A DNA stretch of 64,000 bases from Aporrectodea caliginosa (taxonomy: Eukaryota; Annelida; Clitellata; Crassiclitellata; Lumbricidae). The stretch spans positions 186,001 through 250,000 of the forward strand of contig JACEVL010000826.1 in the NCBI GenBank assembly GCA_020284085.1, in the 5' to 3' direction. Below the pieces are notes generated by a model. That model was not told the origin of the DNA. It saw only the letters and a program-made list of their open reading frames with translations, and made no database searches. The position numbers were made by a program, and so were the translations under genes. Shown here in pieces: positions 1 to 12,173 of this stretch. Each line of letters opens with the position of its first letter. Position 1 is the stretch's first letter.

Positions 1-944
1 TTTTCTGTTCTTCTCGTTCTTCTTGCCTTCTTTGTTCTTGTGCTTCTCTATTTTGTTTCTCCTCTTTGAGTTGTGCTTCTTTTAATGCTATTTTTGTTTT
101 TTCCAACTTTAAACGTTCTTGTCTTTCCTCTTCCGCCTTCTCCATGCTTTCTTTCTGTAATTTCAGTTCTTCTTGTCTAACCTCTTCTGCTCGCTCCAAC
201 TCTGAAATTCGCACTTTTTCCTTTTCTTCTTCACGTAGTCTCTTCTCTTCAATCTGTTGCTGACGTATCTCTTCGTCACTTTTCCGCGCCCTTTCAAATT
301 CAATCATCTGCTCTAATCTTCTCCTTTCAGCATCTTCTCGATCTCTTCTCAATTGCTCTAATTGAATCTCAAATTGCTGCTTTTGTAACTCAAGTTCTGC
401 CACACGAACTTGCTCTGCTTTCTCTTCTTTCTCTCTCTGAAGACGTAATTCTTCCTGTCTTGTATTCTCTGCTTTCTCTTCTTTCTCTCTCTGAAGACGT
501 AATTCTTCCTGTCTTATTTCTTTCTCTTCTTGTCTCTGAAGACGTAATTCTTCCTCTCTTTCTTTCTCGTCTTGTCTTCGTTTCTCCTCTCTTTCTTTCT
601 CGTCTTGTCTTCGTTTCTCCTTTCTTTCTCTTTCGTTTCTTCTTTTGTCTTCGTTTCTCTCCGTTTCTCTTCTCTTCTTTCATCATCATCCACTGCATCA
701 TCATCTCCATAGACATAAGTCCAGGCGGTTTTTCAATAACCTTTTCCACAGCACCGCCGACAGCACCTTCTTCTTCTTCTGCTTCTTCTTTAAGCCAGAC
801 TTCAGCTAGCGCTTCTAGCATGTCCTCACGTGACATATCTTCCAGTTTCTCTTCTTCAAAACCAGCCTTTAACAAGCGCTGTTTTAATCTTTCAGAAGAC
901 ATCTTCTTCAGTTCTGCTTGTTTTTTGACACTTAATTTCTCCAT
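1..944 (-). pseudogene. Gag-like coiled-coil reading frame of an LTR retrotransposon, frameshifted and cut by the window edge
   Basis: The frame opens at an ATG at 944 (MEKLSVKKQAELKK...). A short helical N-terminal region (about residues 1-55) ends in LEALAEVWLKEEAEEEEG. A run of Glu, Lys, Arg and Gln follows. Around position 640-690 the open frame switches: the first frame degenerates into a Lys/Arg-rich run, while the neighbouring frame continues to position 1 as heptad-like coiled coil (EELRLQREKEEKAE, repeated). This indicates a small indel. The context fits gag: a tRNA-Leu primer-binding site and a possible LTR lie just upstream at 1216-1501. Gag of some Ty3/Gypsy-type elements of animals begins with a similar helical segment and Glu/Arg-rich coiled coil (family knowledge). 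Capsid, protease and polymerase would lie left of the window. A cellular coiled-coil protein is less likely given the primer site. Confidence 0.55.
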
Positions 945-1112
945 CTTACTTCTTTACTTCAGTGCTGTCCTTTCTGGAAAACACGAGTTTTCTTTTGTGT
1001 TTGAAGTATTGGGGATTGTTCTTTGTTTGATAACAACCAACTTTTATACCTTTGTCGTTGAGGCTTTCGTTGTCGTCAATTTACCAATGATTTGAATGCG
1101 TATTCACCAGTC

Positions 1113-1228
1113 GACGTTGTTTCGAATCCCAGACGTTGTTTCGAATCCCAGACGTTGTTTCGAATCCCAGACGTTGTTTCGAATCCCAGACGTTGTTTCG
1201 AATCCCAGACGTTGTTTCGAATCCCACC
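1113..1228. repeat. 19-bp tandem repeat, about six copies
   Basis: The unit GTTGTTTCGAATCCCAGAC repeats about six times with almost no divergence and merges at its right end into the primer-binding site. The unit contains the TTCGAATCCCA part of that site, so the array seems to have arisen by duplicating the leader next to the primer site. Confidence 0.85.
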
Positions 1229-1238
1229 GCTGCCACCA
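1216..1238 (-). promoter_or_regulatory. Primer-binding site for tRNA-Leu (LTR retrotransposon)
   Basis: The plus strand reads TTCGAATCCCACCGCTGCC followed by ACCA. This looks like the T-arm and acceptor end of a tRNA-Leu including the post-transcriptional CCA. Read on the minus strand it is the TGGTGGCAGCGGTGGGATTC expected directly after the 5' LTR of a minus-strand element. No tRNA body is present, so this is not a tRNA gene. Confidence 0.7.
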
Positions 1239-1242
1239 AATA

Positions 1243-1501
1243 TGTCACCAACTCTTTTCTTTCTTAGTTGTGACCTACCTCAAGAACTTTCCTTATCTCT
1301 ACATATAAATTGCTCAACGTCTTCTAACTGTTTAAGAATTAAATTGACACAGTTCTTTGAATGTTTCTTTCTTTCTTCAAACACAGTTTAATAACAACAA
1401 ACTCAACTCTTGCCTTAAAACAACTGTACTACACTGTATAGTTCAAATTTACTGTCATCAGCAGTTTCTAAGTTTGGCGCGCTAACTGCACGTGTAAAAC
1501 A
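1243..1501 (-). mobile_element. Possible 5' LTR of the retrotransposon
   Basis: Four bases beyond the primer site the minus strand ends in GGTGACA, as an LTR would. A matching TGTTTTACACG start is seen at 1501, which would give an LTR of about 259 bp. The outer edge is a guess because the other LTR lies outside the window and no target duplication can be compared. Confidence 0.3.
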
Positions 1502-1839
1502 ATCTACCGTCAGCCAATGTTTAGGCTACTTTAGGCCAAGCGCCCACGAGCCGACAGCGCAACTAAGGCCTAAGACTAAAACGCTTAACAATCGATACAC
1601 ATTATATATATATCAACCTAAAGAACACCTGTGCTCATTATATATGCAAAACATTTGTTCACAAGTTTAATAGGAAAAGACTGGAGCAGCCTTGCTTTTA
1701 AGTCAGTCTGGGTATAATAGGCCCATACATCTTAGCGTAGCCTACATCTAAGCGTACGCGGACAGGCCTAACTATGGCTTAGACGACTCGAGCTTTAAGA
1801 ATACTTGGCTGACTTAAACACTGAAAATTAGGGCCTAAC

Positions 1840-2108
1840 TTAGAAATTTATCTCCATGTAAGTATTAGTATCCGGTTCAGGCAATTCCTCGTAAACGTTA
1901 GCGGCATTTTGAGTTATAGGCCTAATATCTGGATTTTCGTAAGGATCTTTGTACAGCGAAAGTGGTGCGTATTGTGTGGAACTAATTTCAGCCGACGTCC
2001 TTTGTCCTGCAGCAAGAGATAACACGTGCTGGTAATGGACATTTTCTCCATCTTCTTCGGAAGAAGTTTCTCTTGACCGCTGTCGTTTACTTCCTGATAT
2101 CACGAAAG
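1840..2108 (-). CDS. Ig receptor exon 4: cytoplasmic tail with ITAM
   Basis: This is the last coding exon. The acceptor is ttcag|CT at 2108, and an alternative atatcag|GA at 2093 keeps the same phase 1. It encodes about 89 residues and ends in TAA at 1842-1840. The tail holds five tyrosine motifs in its last 45 residues: QYAPL, LYKDP, PYENP, VYEEL and TYMEI. The last two form YEEL-x7-YMEI, which fits the ITAM consensus YxxL/I-x6-8-YxxL/I. PYENP fits a Grb2-type YxN site. In known ITAM receptors, Src-family phosphorylation of both tyrosines recruits a tandem-SH2 kinase such as Syk. That function here is inferred. No AATAAA was identified close downstream. Confidence 0.65.
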
Positions 2109-2756
2109 CTGAAATGGTATGGTAACGACAGTATTTACAAAACAGTTGACAGAGACAATAGGATATAATTATCCAGAAATTGAAAACCACAGTTTACATT
2201 TAAGCTGAAACATAGATTGTGTTCTGTTTTTTAAATTAAAATTAGGCCTACGTGGTAATTATGAGGGTGATCTGTGGTTATAGGCTAGGCGTGCTTGAAT
2301 ACACTGAAGTAAAAGGCCTACACCAGTGCAAAGTATAGGCCTGCCAATACAGAGGACTTATAATTTTGGGTCTAAACATAGGCTTATTGAAAGTGAGAAT
2401 CGTGAGTTCTGCACTAAAATGATAACGAGATGATTGCCAAATAACAGACAATAGCGCAATTACTGTAGTAGGCAGTGTTTGATGAGCAGTAATTTACGTA
2501 ACTAGGACTTTTGTTTGGAGCTTTAAGCCTTGAGCATGGCGAAGGCGGTAGCTCGAACCTATAGTGGGGCCGAGGGCTTCATTTATTTGGGGACCTTCAG
2601 CTTCGTTGGGGAGGGGGCGGGGCAGCACAACGCTAGTTACGTCCCTGTTGATGAGCTGTGTGTTCTTCACGACCTTAGCTTGATTGGGCTAGCCTATGCA
2701 GCGCTTTTGTGAACCAGGAAAAAGGAACTATTATAGTGTCTACATTAGTTGTGTGT

Positions 2757-2830
2757 GCATGCGTACATACATAAGTACACATACATACATGCATACATAC
2801 ATACATACGTATGCATTCATAGACCTACAT
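2757..2830. repeat. (CATA)n microsatellite
   Basis: Imperfect tetranucleotide CATA/TACA repeat in the last intron of the Ig receptor gene. Open frames across it are low-complexity. Confidence 0.85.
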
Positions 2831-2993
2831 AAGTCCACAGGTAGGCCTACACATATACAAACATACACGTGCGTGTAGTGTTGAGGTTAGCATGCAGAGA
2901 CATGTAATGTAGAAAATTAGGTTCGAAATGTAGCAGGAAAGGTTCTAACAGCGCAATGGCTGAACGCGAGAGCATGGTCAGCCGGGCGCCGTA

Positions 2994-3050
2994 ACAAAAG
3001 CGCGCAGACAAATGCGCGCAGACAAATGCGCGCAGACAAATGCGCGCGGT
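2994..3050. repeat. Short GCGCGCAGACAAAT tandem repeat
   Basis: A unit of about 15 bp, GCGCGCAGACAAATG, repeats three to four times in an otherwise AT-rich stretch, in front of a LINE 3' fragment. Confidence 0.7.
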
Positions 3051-3091
3051 CGGCGCGCACTTGTCCTGCGCGATTTTTTCGTTGAACGTAT

Positions 3092-3331
3092 TTGTCTGTC
3101 ATACCCATTGAGCTGTGTGTTCCGGTCTCTACACAGCCCGGTCGCCGGATGCAGAATGATGTCGTTGTTTCACGGTCTCGTACCTTGATACTTGCACGTC
3201 ACGGCTTCTCTGTCGTTGGACCATCGTTATGGAACAATCTACCTACTGAAATTCACTCAGTTCCACTTATTGCTGATCGCATTACATTTTTTCGAACATT
3301 AAAGACACACCTTTTCCATGCATCTGACTGA
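3092..3331 (+). mobile_element. LINE reverse-transcriptase C-terminal remnant
   Basis: The frame ends in SVVGPSLWNNLPTEIHS...FFRTLKTHLF, the terminal signature of CR1/L2-like LINE ORF2 (the W-N-x-L-P box followed by F-x-x-x-L-K-x-x-L). It is 5'-truncated, as is usual for LINEs. A (ACAT)n tail follows about 60 bases downstream. It lies in the intron between exons 3 and 4 of the Ig receptor gene, on the opposite strand. Confidence 0.8.
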
Positions 3332-3390
3332 TAGCTGCGTACGCAGCGCCTCTAAGAGGCTCTTAAGACGCGCTATAAAGTATTCTGTTA

Positions 3391-3500
3391 CATTACATAC
3401 ATACATACATACACACATACATACATACATACATACATACATACATACATACATACATAAAAACCAACAAACAAACATACATACACATAAACACACCAAA
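3391..3500. repeat. (ACAT)n microsatellite
   Basis: A tetranucleotide repeat of about 110 bp, probably the 3' tail of the LINE remnant before it. It explains long open frames on both strands. Confidence 0.9.
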
Positions 3501-3566
3501 ATATAATATACATTATAGTTACGCAAGCGCATACAGCATAGCTAATAACTGCAACTTCTGCGATAC

Positions 3567-3689
3567 CTGAATGTCTCTTGTTAAGATTACGTCTTCGACG
3601 CCCAAAGTACATCACAAGAAACAGGAGTAGAAGGGAAACACCAGCCGCACAACTGGAGCCAATTGCATAAGTCAAGATATTAGTTGACT
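3567..3689 (-). CDS. Ig receptor exon 3: transmembrane segment
   Basis: The acceptor is tgttttag|AG and the donor TCAG|GTATCG, both phase 1. The exon encodes 41 residues. After STNILTYAIG comes a hydrophobic helix (SSCAAGVSLLLLFLVMYF), then the stop-transfer sequence GRRRRNLNKRH. This orients the N-terminus outside and the tail of exon 4 in the cytosol. The membrane helix has no charged residue, so the receptor probably does not need a separate ITAM adaptor, in line with the ITAM in its own tail (inference). Confidence 0.65.
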
Positions 3690-4529
3690 CTAAAACAAAA
3701 ATAATAGGTATAAAGACATACGATATGACAAGTTCTATTATTGTGTAAAAAGTACGAAGCACTAATTGGTGGTCGTTTCTAAAGCTCTAAGCTTATAGTT
3801 CGAAGTTTCACGAATAGGGCCGATATTGACTTAGGCCTACTGTTAAGGCTAGGCTAAATAGACCGACATAATTATGCAATAAATGTTTTAAGTTATATGC
3901 TGTAGATTTGTCACCGTTTGTGGGTTAATCTTGAAAAGGAAAGTTGAGGACAATTAGTTTGCGCACTTAGGCCTTAGTACCGGTATATCTCGTGCTTGCA
4001 AAATAGTTGTTTAATAGCTTACAAATTGCGCTAACTGATCAACCGCTTGAAATAGCTTGTGCAAGGGAATCAAGTTTTCTAATAGTTAACGAGATAAATT
4101 ATATAGATATATAGTAGAGCGAAACCTACACTTATACAGTCTGTTTGGATTAGCCAGCATTTTGAGTTAACCTAGCTGACCTAGCTGACGAATTTAGTTA
4201 TGCTTTTAGACGAATGACAAAAATTGGGTTTATATTCAAAATTGCGATGTCACTACGTTCCTTGAACATAAAATATAGGAGCATCATATGGCGATACTGA
4301 TAAATGTATACGCCTATTTTGCCAAATACATAATCTTTAATTTAATTTAAGTTAGGCCTATCTGCCAATTATTTGTTAGGGACCTACTTATGTAGGCCCT
4401 AATTGTCGTTATGAACAATGACTTTGTGAAGCTATGAATGATTTGCTGCAGGTACTGTTACGAATAAACTCCTGTGTATCTGAAACATCAACGGCATAGG
4501 CATGTATTATATGCTACACAGAGGCCTAC

Positions 4530-4655
4530 CATTGGTGGCAGTTACTGCGAAGTCTTCCGAAATTGATGTGACGTTTTCCAAAATTGATGTCTCTAAATAA
4601 GTGACGCTCAGGTAGAATGAAGTTGTACTTTGACCTGTCACTTGTGAAGTTCCAG
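4530..4655 (-). CDS. Ig receptor exon 2: extracellular stalk
   Basis: The acceptor is cttgaag|CT and the donor AATG|GTAGGC, both phase 1. It encodes about 42 Ser/Thr-rich residues (GTSQVTGQSTTSFYLS...) with one N-glycosylation site (NVT). It has no recognisable fold and would separate the Ig domain from the membrane helix. An in-frame ATG at 4698 opens MVSLNLRVFILLLEAG, which looks like a signal peptide. A shorter transcript starting here is therefore an alternative reading. Confidence 0.5.
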
Positions 4656-5012
4656 CTTCAAGTAAGAGAATGAAAACACGCAGATTTAACGAAACCATCT
4701 CGTAATTTCCACGTGCATTTGCTGTTTAACCCTTTAACGGCTATAAGCGCCCAGGGCCGGCACAGTTAAGGTAAAGCTTTAAACAGTCTAAGGTAATAGG
4801 CAGTTATTAGCTTCCATTGCAAACTCTGTTCTCCCTGACACAGTAAGTAGGCCTAATGAGATTTCTCCTAACTAATAAGCGATGCCTCATTAATTGAATA
4901 ATAAATTGTTATCTCAACAATCGAGTGCTGCACTGTCGCTTTTGCTGGTCTGCTATTAGTCTGCTAGGGCTGACACCTCCCTTGTTTCTTACCTGACACC
5001 GAAGCTGACGTC

Positions 5013-5074
5013 TATCAAATTAAGTCCGCAATTGCCAGGTTGCTTAACCTGGCAATTGCGGACTTAATTTGATA
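5013..5074. repeat. Perfect 29-bp hairpin
   Basis: Left arm TATCAAATTAAGTCCGCAAT... (5013-5041) and its exact reverse complement (5046-5074) are separated by a GCTT loop. No mismatch is seen in 29 bp, so it is recent. It lies in the intron between Ig exons 1 and 2. Confidence 0.95.
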
Positions 5075-5422
5075 TAACGCCGGTGTTTAAGCTTGTCTCT
5101 CTGACGCGGCTATTGTGTGACGCTGGGACATTTCTGAGATTCACCTGACATTATAATTGTAAATGGTATTCACCATTGCTAATCATTGTACTTAATTGTT
5201 CTCTAGTTAATCTCGTCAAATATCAAATGACGACAGCATTATACCTGCTTACAGTGCTTAGGCCTAGTTCTTTCCCGTGTCACTATATCTATATCCATGG
5301 TGCACCAATTGATGCATTGATATTACAGGTTCGCTGTTAGAAGCTTACTAAGCGCATGGTTTGATTAAATATAATCGGTTACTTGTATCGATGGGATCAA
5401 TAAACAGTTTGTTAATACTTGC

Positions 5423-5783
5423 CAGCGACTGTGAGTTTAGCCTCGTGATAGTCATTGTCTTTCATGTCCATGCATGAATAGTAGCCAGTATCTTTCGGAC
5501 CAACCGGATCTATGGTCAAAGTGAAGAACCAATTGCTTCGTTCAGTGACGTTGTGTCTCTTTTTCCACTGTTGATAAGTGAAGCCACCAGAGTAAATGTA
5601 ATCTTGCATCTCGGAATTTCTTTCAGTGGCGTACATCCACCGAATGCCCTCATTCGTGTTTACAGAACAATTGAATGATGCTCTTTGTCCAGGCTCAGCA
5701 ATTACATCTTGAGGTTTTACAATTAGATGCGACGCTGCTTCTAGGAAAGTATATATAAATGCATAACTATAGAGAAAAGCCAT
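5423..5783 (-). CDS. Ig receptor exon 1: V-type immunoglobulin domain
   Basis: This encodes one V-set-like Ig domain of about 100 residues. The first Cys is in SFNCSV, the core Trp in IRWMY, and the second Cys in DTGYYSC, the typical D-x-G-x-Y-x-C. Two N-glycosylation sites are visible (NCS and NVT). The ATG at 5783 gives MAFLYSYAFIYTFLEAAS, a passable signal peptide. Equally, tttcctag|AA at 5740 is a phase-1 acceptor, so the signal peptide could lie in an unseen upstream exon. The 3' end reads GCTG|GCAAGT, a GC-AG type donor in phase 1 that matches the phase of the next three exons. A GT donor four bases on would be phase 2 and would not join well. With 4530-4655, 3567-3689 and 1840-2108 this makes a single-pass cell-surface receptor of about 280 residues. 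Its ligand is unknown. Confidence 0.7.
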
Positions 5784-8086
<2,303 letters not shown>

Positions 8087-8879
8087 TAACATCTACGTAA
8101 GCATCTGAAGTCGCACATAAGCCTACAAGCCCTCGTAGTTGTGGCCAGTCTCCGGCTGAGCGAGCCTCAGTCTCCGGTTGGTCGGTTCCTCTCGTCGTCG
8201 TGTGTCCTCGATGGGAAGCCTTGCGTCCTGCATGTGTGTTGATTCTGTTTGGCTGCGCTGCGTCATTACAAACTTGATAGTTTAGGCTGGAATTTCAAAA
8301 GGGCTCTAGAAATCACTGCTAGAAGCAAGTCATGTAACAATTTGCTAACAGGTGGTTCTAGACTAATTTAACCCTGCTGAAAACGAAAATCGCGGTTAGG
8401 AAGCTGGATTTTAGCGGTTGCATGGGAAAAAAGATGGCGGCCAAAATGGTGGCCAACAGCTACAAATTGCTATAGGCCTAAGTGAAGTATTGTATGTGAT
8501 GGTAACCTGATTTTAGAGTCAAAATTAACATTATTGGGGTCAAAGAATGCGATGGAACGAAAGACAAATATGTAGCACTGCCAGAAAACCAAAATGGCCG
8601 ACAAAATGGCGGCCAGTATCTTCAGGTGGCTATAAGTGATGGATGTGATGGAAACCAAAATGGCGGACAAAATGGCGGGAAGTTTGATTTTAGAGTCTGA
8701 AGCAACATTTTGACGACAGAATTTTGCTTCAATTGTAATGTTTTTTATTAGTGAGGATAGAGGATAATTCATTTGTCTAATTATTAATCTGCAAAATTTA
8801 TTTCAACCATAATAATAATAATTAAACAACCAGATTTGATCGTTCTAATTATCACAAGTCTCTCATCATTCACATTGTG

Positions 8880-10330
8880 GAGATGCACTTTTCGCCAAGA
8901 AGGTTCAATCAGGTTGATGCAGACCATGCAAAAGAATGGCTAGTTGGCACCAGTAAGGAGGCTGGTGCAATAACCGGCCTAGCCAACAATAGCATACTTC
9001 AGTGATGGGCACTGTTGTTCCATTGGCGTTCTCATATCCAGAGGATAACCATGGATTTGTTTGAAGTACTGCATCCTGATGAAACATACAAAGAAATGGC
9101 TGTCTCTCGACAGAAATGGGACAAAAATGATGAAGAATCATTGCTTTGTCTGTTCAACATAGCGATAGCATTGCATTGAGGAACACTACTTCAGAATGCA
9201 GTAACAAAAGACGTTGTAACAGCAGCATTACTTGATTCACTTCTTAATGCATTTAATTATTGATGGACAAGCAATGGTACAAGCAATAGGGAAACCTTTG
9301 AAAGCGAAGACATTTGGTGACCTGGCAGATACAGTGGTTACACTTATGATGAAACTTTCCATTGGCTCCATGGTCGATACTGGGCATTGTCAGTGAAAAG
9401 TGGAACCAGACAGAAACGGTGTAAGACATTACGACCAATCCATCGCTGTGTAGAGTCCAGAAGTGTTCCGTTGCCGGAAAATTGGACGAATTTCCTTGCT
9501 ATGCCTGAAAACAAGGCTGACCTAGCTGCATTCCTATCCATTCAGCTCTCAACAGCCACATATGGCGATATAGATGTAGCTGTTGCTGGTGGTTTCGTGG
9601 AAGGAGTTAAGGCATTGTCTACTGCCAGGTCTTATGTGTCTACCGTAGCAGCAACACACGAAGAAGCTGATACCAGAATAATTGTGCATGCTTCCCAGAC
9701 ATGTACCTGAAAACCGTAGTCATTTGTGTGTGGGATACCGATGTGATTCTGCTTTGCTGCATCAATATCAGCGCTTTAAATGTGATGAGGCGTGGCTCGG
9801 GTCACTCGGGTGGTGGCAATAACATCAGCAAAGCGGAAGTTCATTCCATTTCACACAATTGTTCTAAGTATGGAGGACCAAATAAGGAAAAATATATTGG
9901 CTTTTCATGCCATAACTGGATGTGATTTGACATTATATTTAGCAGGGGCCACGGATCAGCAAAAAGAATGCACGGAGAACTTAGTTGGAAGGTTCCCACT
10001 TACATTTTACATTGGGGAACATGCCCCATCAGAGAATACGTTAGCAAATGTAAAGGAATTTGTACCTAACATTGTATAACAACGTCAAGACATGCGATAT
10101 GTTTTGTTTGGGAAAACTAAAAACACTGATTCTCTTCCACCATGCAGTGACACCATCAGGCAGCATATTAAACGTGTTCATTACCAAACTGTCATTTAGG
10201 AAACTAGGCCTTTCTTCCACACATTGATGCTCCAACACCAGCGTCATCAGGGTGGAGTGTGGATGAAGAAGGTGTTCTCATACCACTATCATAGTCTACC
10301 TGTCCATTGGTCATGTGCTACAGTCGTGTC
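8880..10330 (+). pseudogene. Broken gene of a widespread animal element family with FEN/PIN-nuclease-like motifs
   Basis: Several plus-strand frames, broken by stops and shifts, together resemble a large uncharacterised family seen in many invertebrates and fishes. Landmarks in order are IIDGQAMVQAIGKP (about 9257), HGRYWALSVKSGTRQKR (about 9369-9419), NWTNFLAMPENKADLAAFL, HEEADTRIIVHA (9658), a DTDVILL box (9734) and FHAITGCDLT (9906). Spacing and acidic residues recall XPG/FEN-type nucleases: an N-terminal D, an FDG...K...R segment, E-x-D, D-x-D and G-C-D. This assignment is inference from motif order. Stops within the alignment (for example near 8998 and 9176) show this copy is dead. It is probably the gene that once mobilised the enclosing element. 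Confidence 0.6.
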
Positions 10331-10639
10331 TACAGTTTGTCTAATGTAAATCATGCAAAGTTATTAAGTGTATCTCCGAGCGCTGCTGCTGTCCAAGTGC
10401 GAACTTGCCATGTACACTTATGTGCAATTCCATTGCCTGCAACAATGCTTGAAATAGCGTAACTCTATATCTATATCAGTCAAGTCATGAAACATGAATA
10501 TAGCATATGTAATGCAAAAAAATGGTTAAAGTGCAATCACAGGCAATTAAAAATTTCATATAGATAATGACTGTTTAACTGCAATAACCTAAGTGAAACA
10601 TTTCGAATGTTACTCTTTTCGTATTCTTTGACCAAGAAA

Positions 10640-11110
10640 ACAACTCCAGACTGGCTGCCATTTTGTCCGCCATTTTGGTTTTCTGGCAGTGCTACATATT
10701 TGTCTTTAGTTGCGTCACATTCTTTGATCCCGAAAATGTTAATTTAGACTCTAAAATCATGTTTCCATCACATCCATGATACATGACTTCACTTATAGCC
10801 ATCTGAAGATACTGGCCGCCATTTTGTTCGCCATTTTGGTTTTCTGGCAGTGCTACATATTTGTCTTTCATTCCATCGCATTCTTTGACCCTGAAAATGT
10901 TAATTTAGACTCTAAAATCAAGTTTCCATCACGTATGCATGACTTCACTTATAGCCGTTTGAAGATAATGGCCGCCTTTTTGGTTTCATGGAAGTGCTAC
11001 ATATGTGTTTTTAGTTCAGTCGCATTCCCTGACCCCGAAAATGTTAATTTAGACTATAAAATCATGTTTCAATCACATGCAATACTTAACTTATAGCAAC
11101 TTGAAGCTAC
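10640..11110. repeat. Three tandem units of about 155 bp in the element
   Basis: Units begin near 10649, 10811 and 10962. Each carries a GCCATTTTG-rich head, CAGTGCTACATATTTGTCTTT and AATGTTAATTTAGACTCTAA. Diverged copies in the opposite orientation lie at about 8480-8700, so these are subterminal inverted blocks of the element. Confidence 0.8.
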
Positions 11111-11125
11111 TGGCCACCGTTTTCA

Positions 11126-12173
11126 GCAAAACCGATAGAATAGGAACAAAACCGATATAATAGGAGAAAAAGCCGATAGAATAGGAACAAAACCGATAGA
11201 ATAGGAACAAAACCGATAAAATAGGAGCAAAACCGAGAGAGTTGGAGCCAAACCGATAGAGTACGAGAAAAAACCGATAGAATAGGAACAAAACCGATCG
11301 AATGGGAACAAACCTATAGAACAGGAGCAAAACCGAGAGAGTAGGAGCCAAACCGATAGAATAGGAGGAAAACCGATAGAATGGAAACAAAACTGATAGA
11401 ATAGGGAAAAACCCGATAGAATAGGAGCAAACCCAGAGAGTAGGAACAAAACCGAGAGCGTAGGAGCAAAACCGAGCAAGTAGGAGCCAAACCGATAGAG
11501 TAGGAGCCAAACTGATAGAATAGGAGCAAAACCGATAGAATAGGAACAAAACCGATAGAATAGGAAATAAACCGATATAATAGGAACAAAACCGATAGAA
11601 TAGGAACAAATCCGATTGAATGGGAACAAAACCAATAGAGTAGGAACAAAACCGAGAGAGTATGAACAAAACCGAGAGAGTATGAACAAAACCGATAGAA
11701 TATGAACAAAACCGATAGAATAGGAGCAAAACCGATAGAATAGGAACAAAACCGATAGAGTAGAAGCAAAACCCAGAGAGTGGGAACAAAAAAGAGAGCG
11801 TAGGAGCAAAACGGAGAGAGTAGGAGACAAACCGATAGAGTAGGAGCCACACCGATTGAATAGGAACAAAACCGATAGAATAGGAACAAAACCGATAGAA
11901 TAAGAACAAAACCGAGAGAGTAGGAACCAAACCGATAGAATAGGAGGAAAACCGATAGAATGGGAACAAAACTGATAGAATATGAACAAAACAGATAGAA
12001 TAGGAACAAAACCGATAGAATTGGAACAAAACCGATAGAACAGGAACAAAACTGAGAGAGTAGGAGCAAAACCGAGAGAGTAGGAGCCAAACCGATATAA
12101 TAGTAGTAAACCGATAGAATAGGAACAAAACCGATAGAATAGGAACAAAACCGATAGAATAGGAACAAAACCG
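11126..12173. repeat. 20-bp minisatellite, about 52 copies
   Basis: The unit AACCGATAGAATAGGAACAA repeats for about 1,050 bp with substitution variants (GAGAGAGTAGGAGC and others). Because 20 is not a multiple of 3 and the unit lacks minus-strand stops, all three minus frames stay open over 290-370 codons. They encode the same 20-residue period (FVPILSVLFLFYRFCSYSIG). These are shadows of one repeat, and I see no evidence of translation. Confidence 0.95.

Noticed and set aside
1214..1238. tRNA-Leu gene
   Set aside because: Only the 3' end with CCA is present and no anticodon arm precedes it, so it is a primer-binding site.
2600..2620. GC-box promoter (GGAGGGGGCGGGGC)
   Set aside because: It lies inside an intron of a minus-strand gene with no supporting start site.
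2530..2712. 60-codon plus frame
   Set aside because: It lies opposite an intron, has no family match and its composition is not coding-like.
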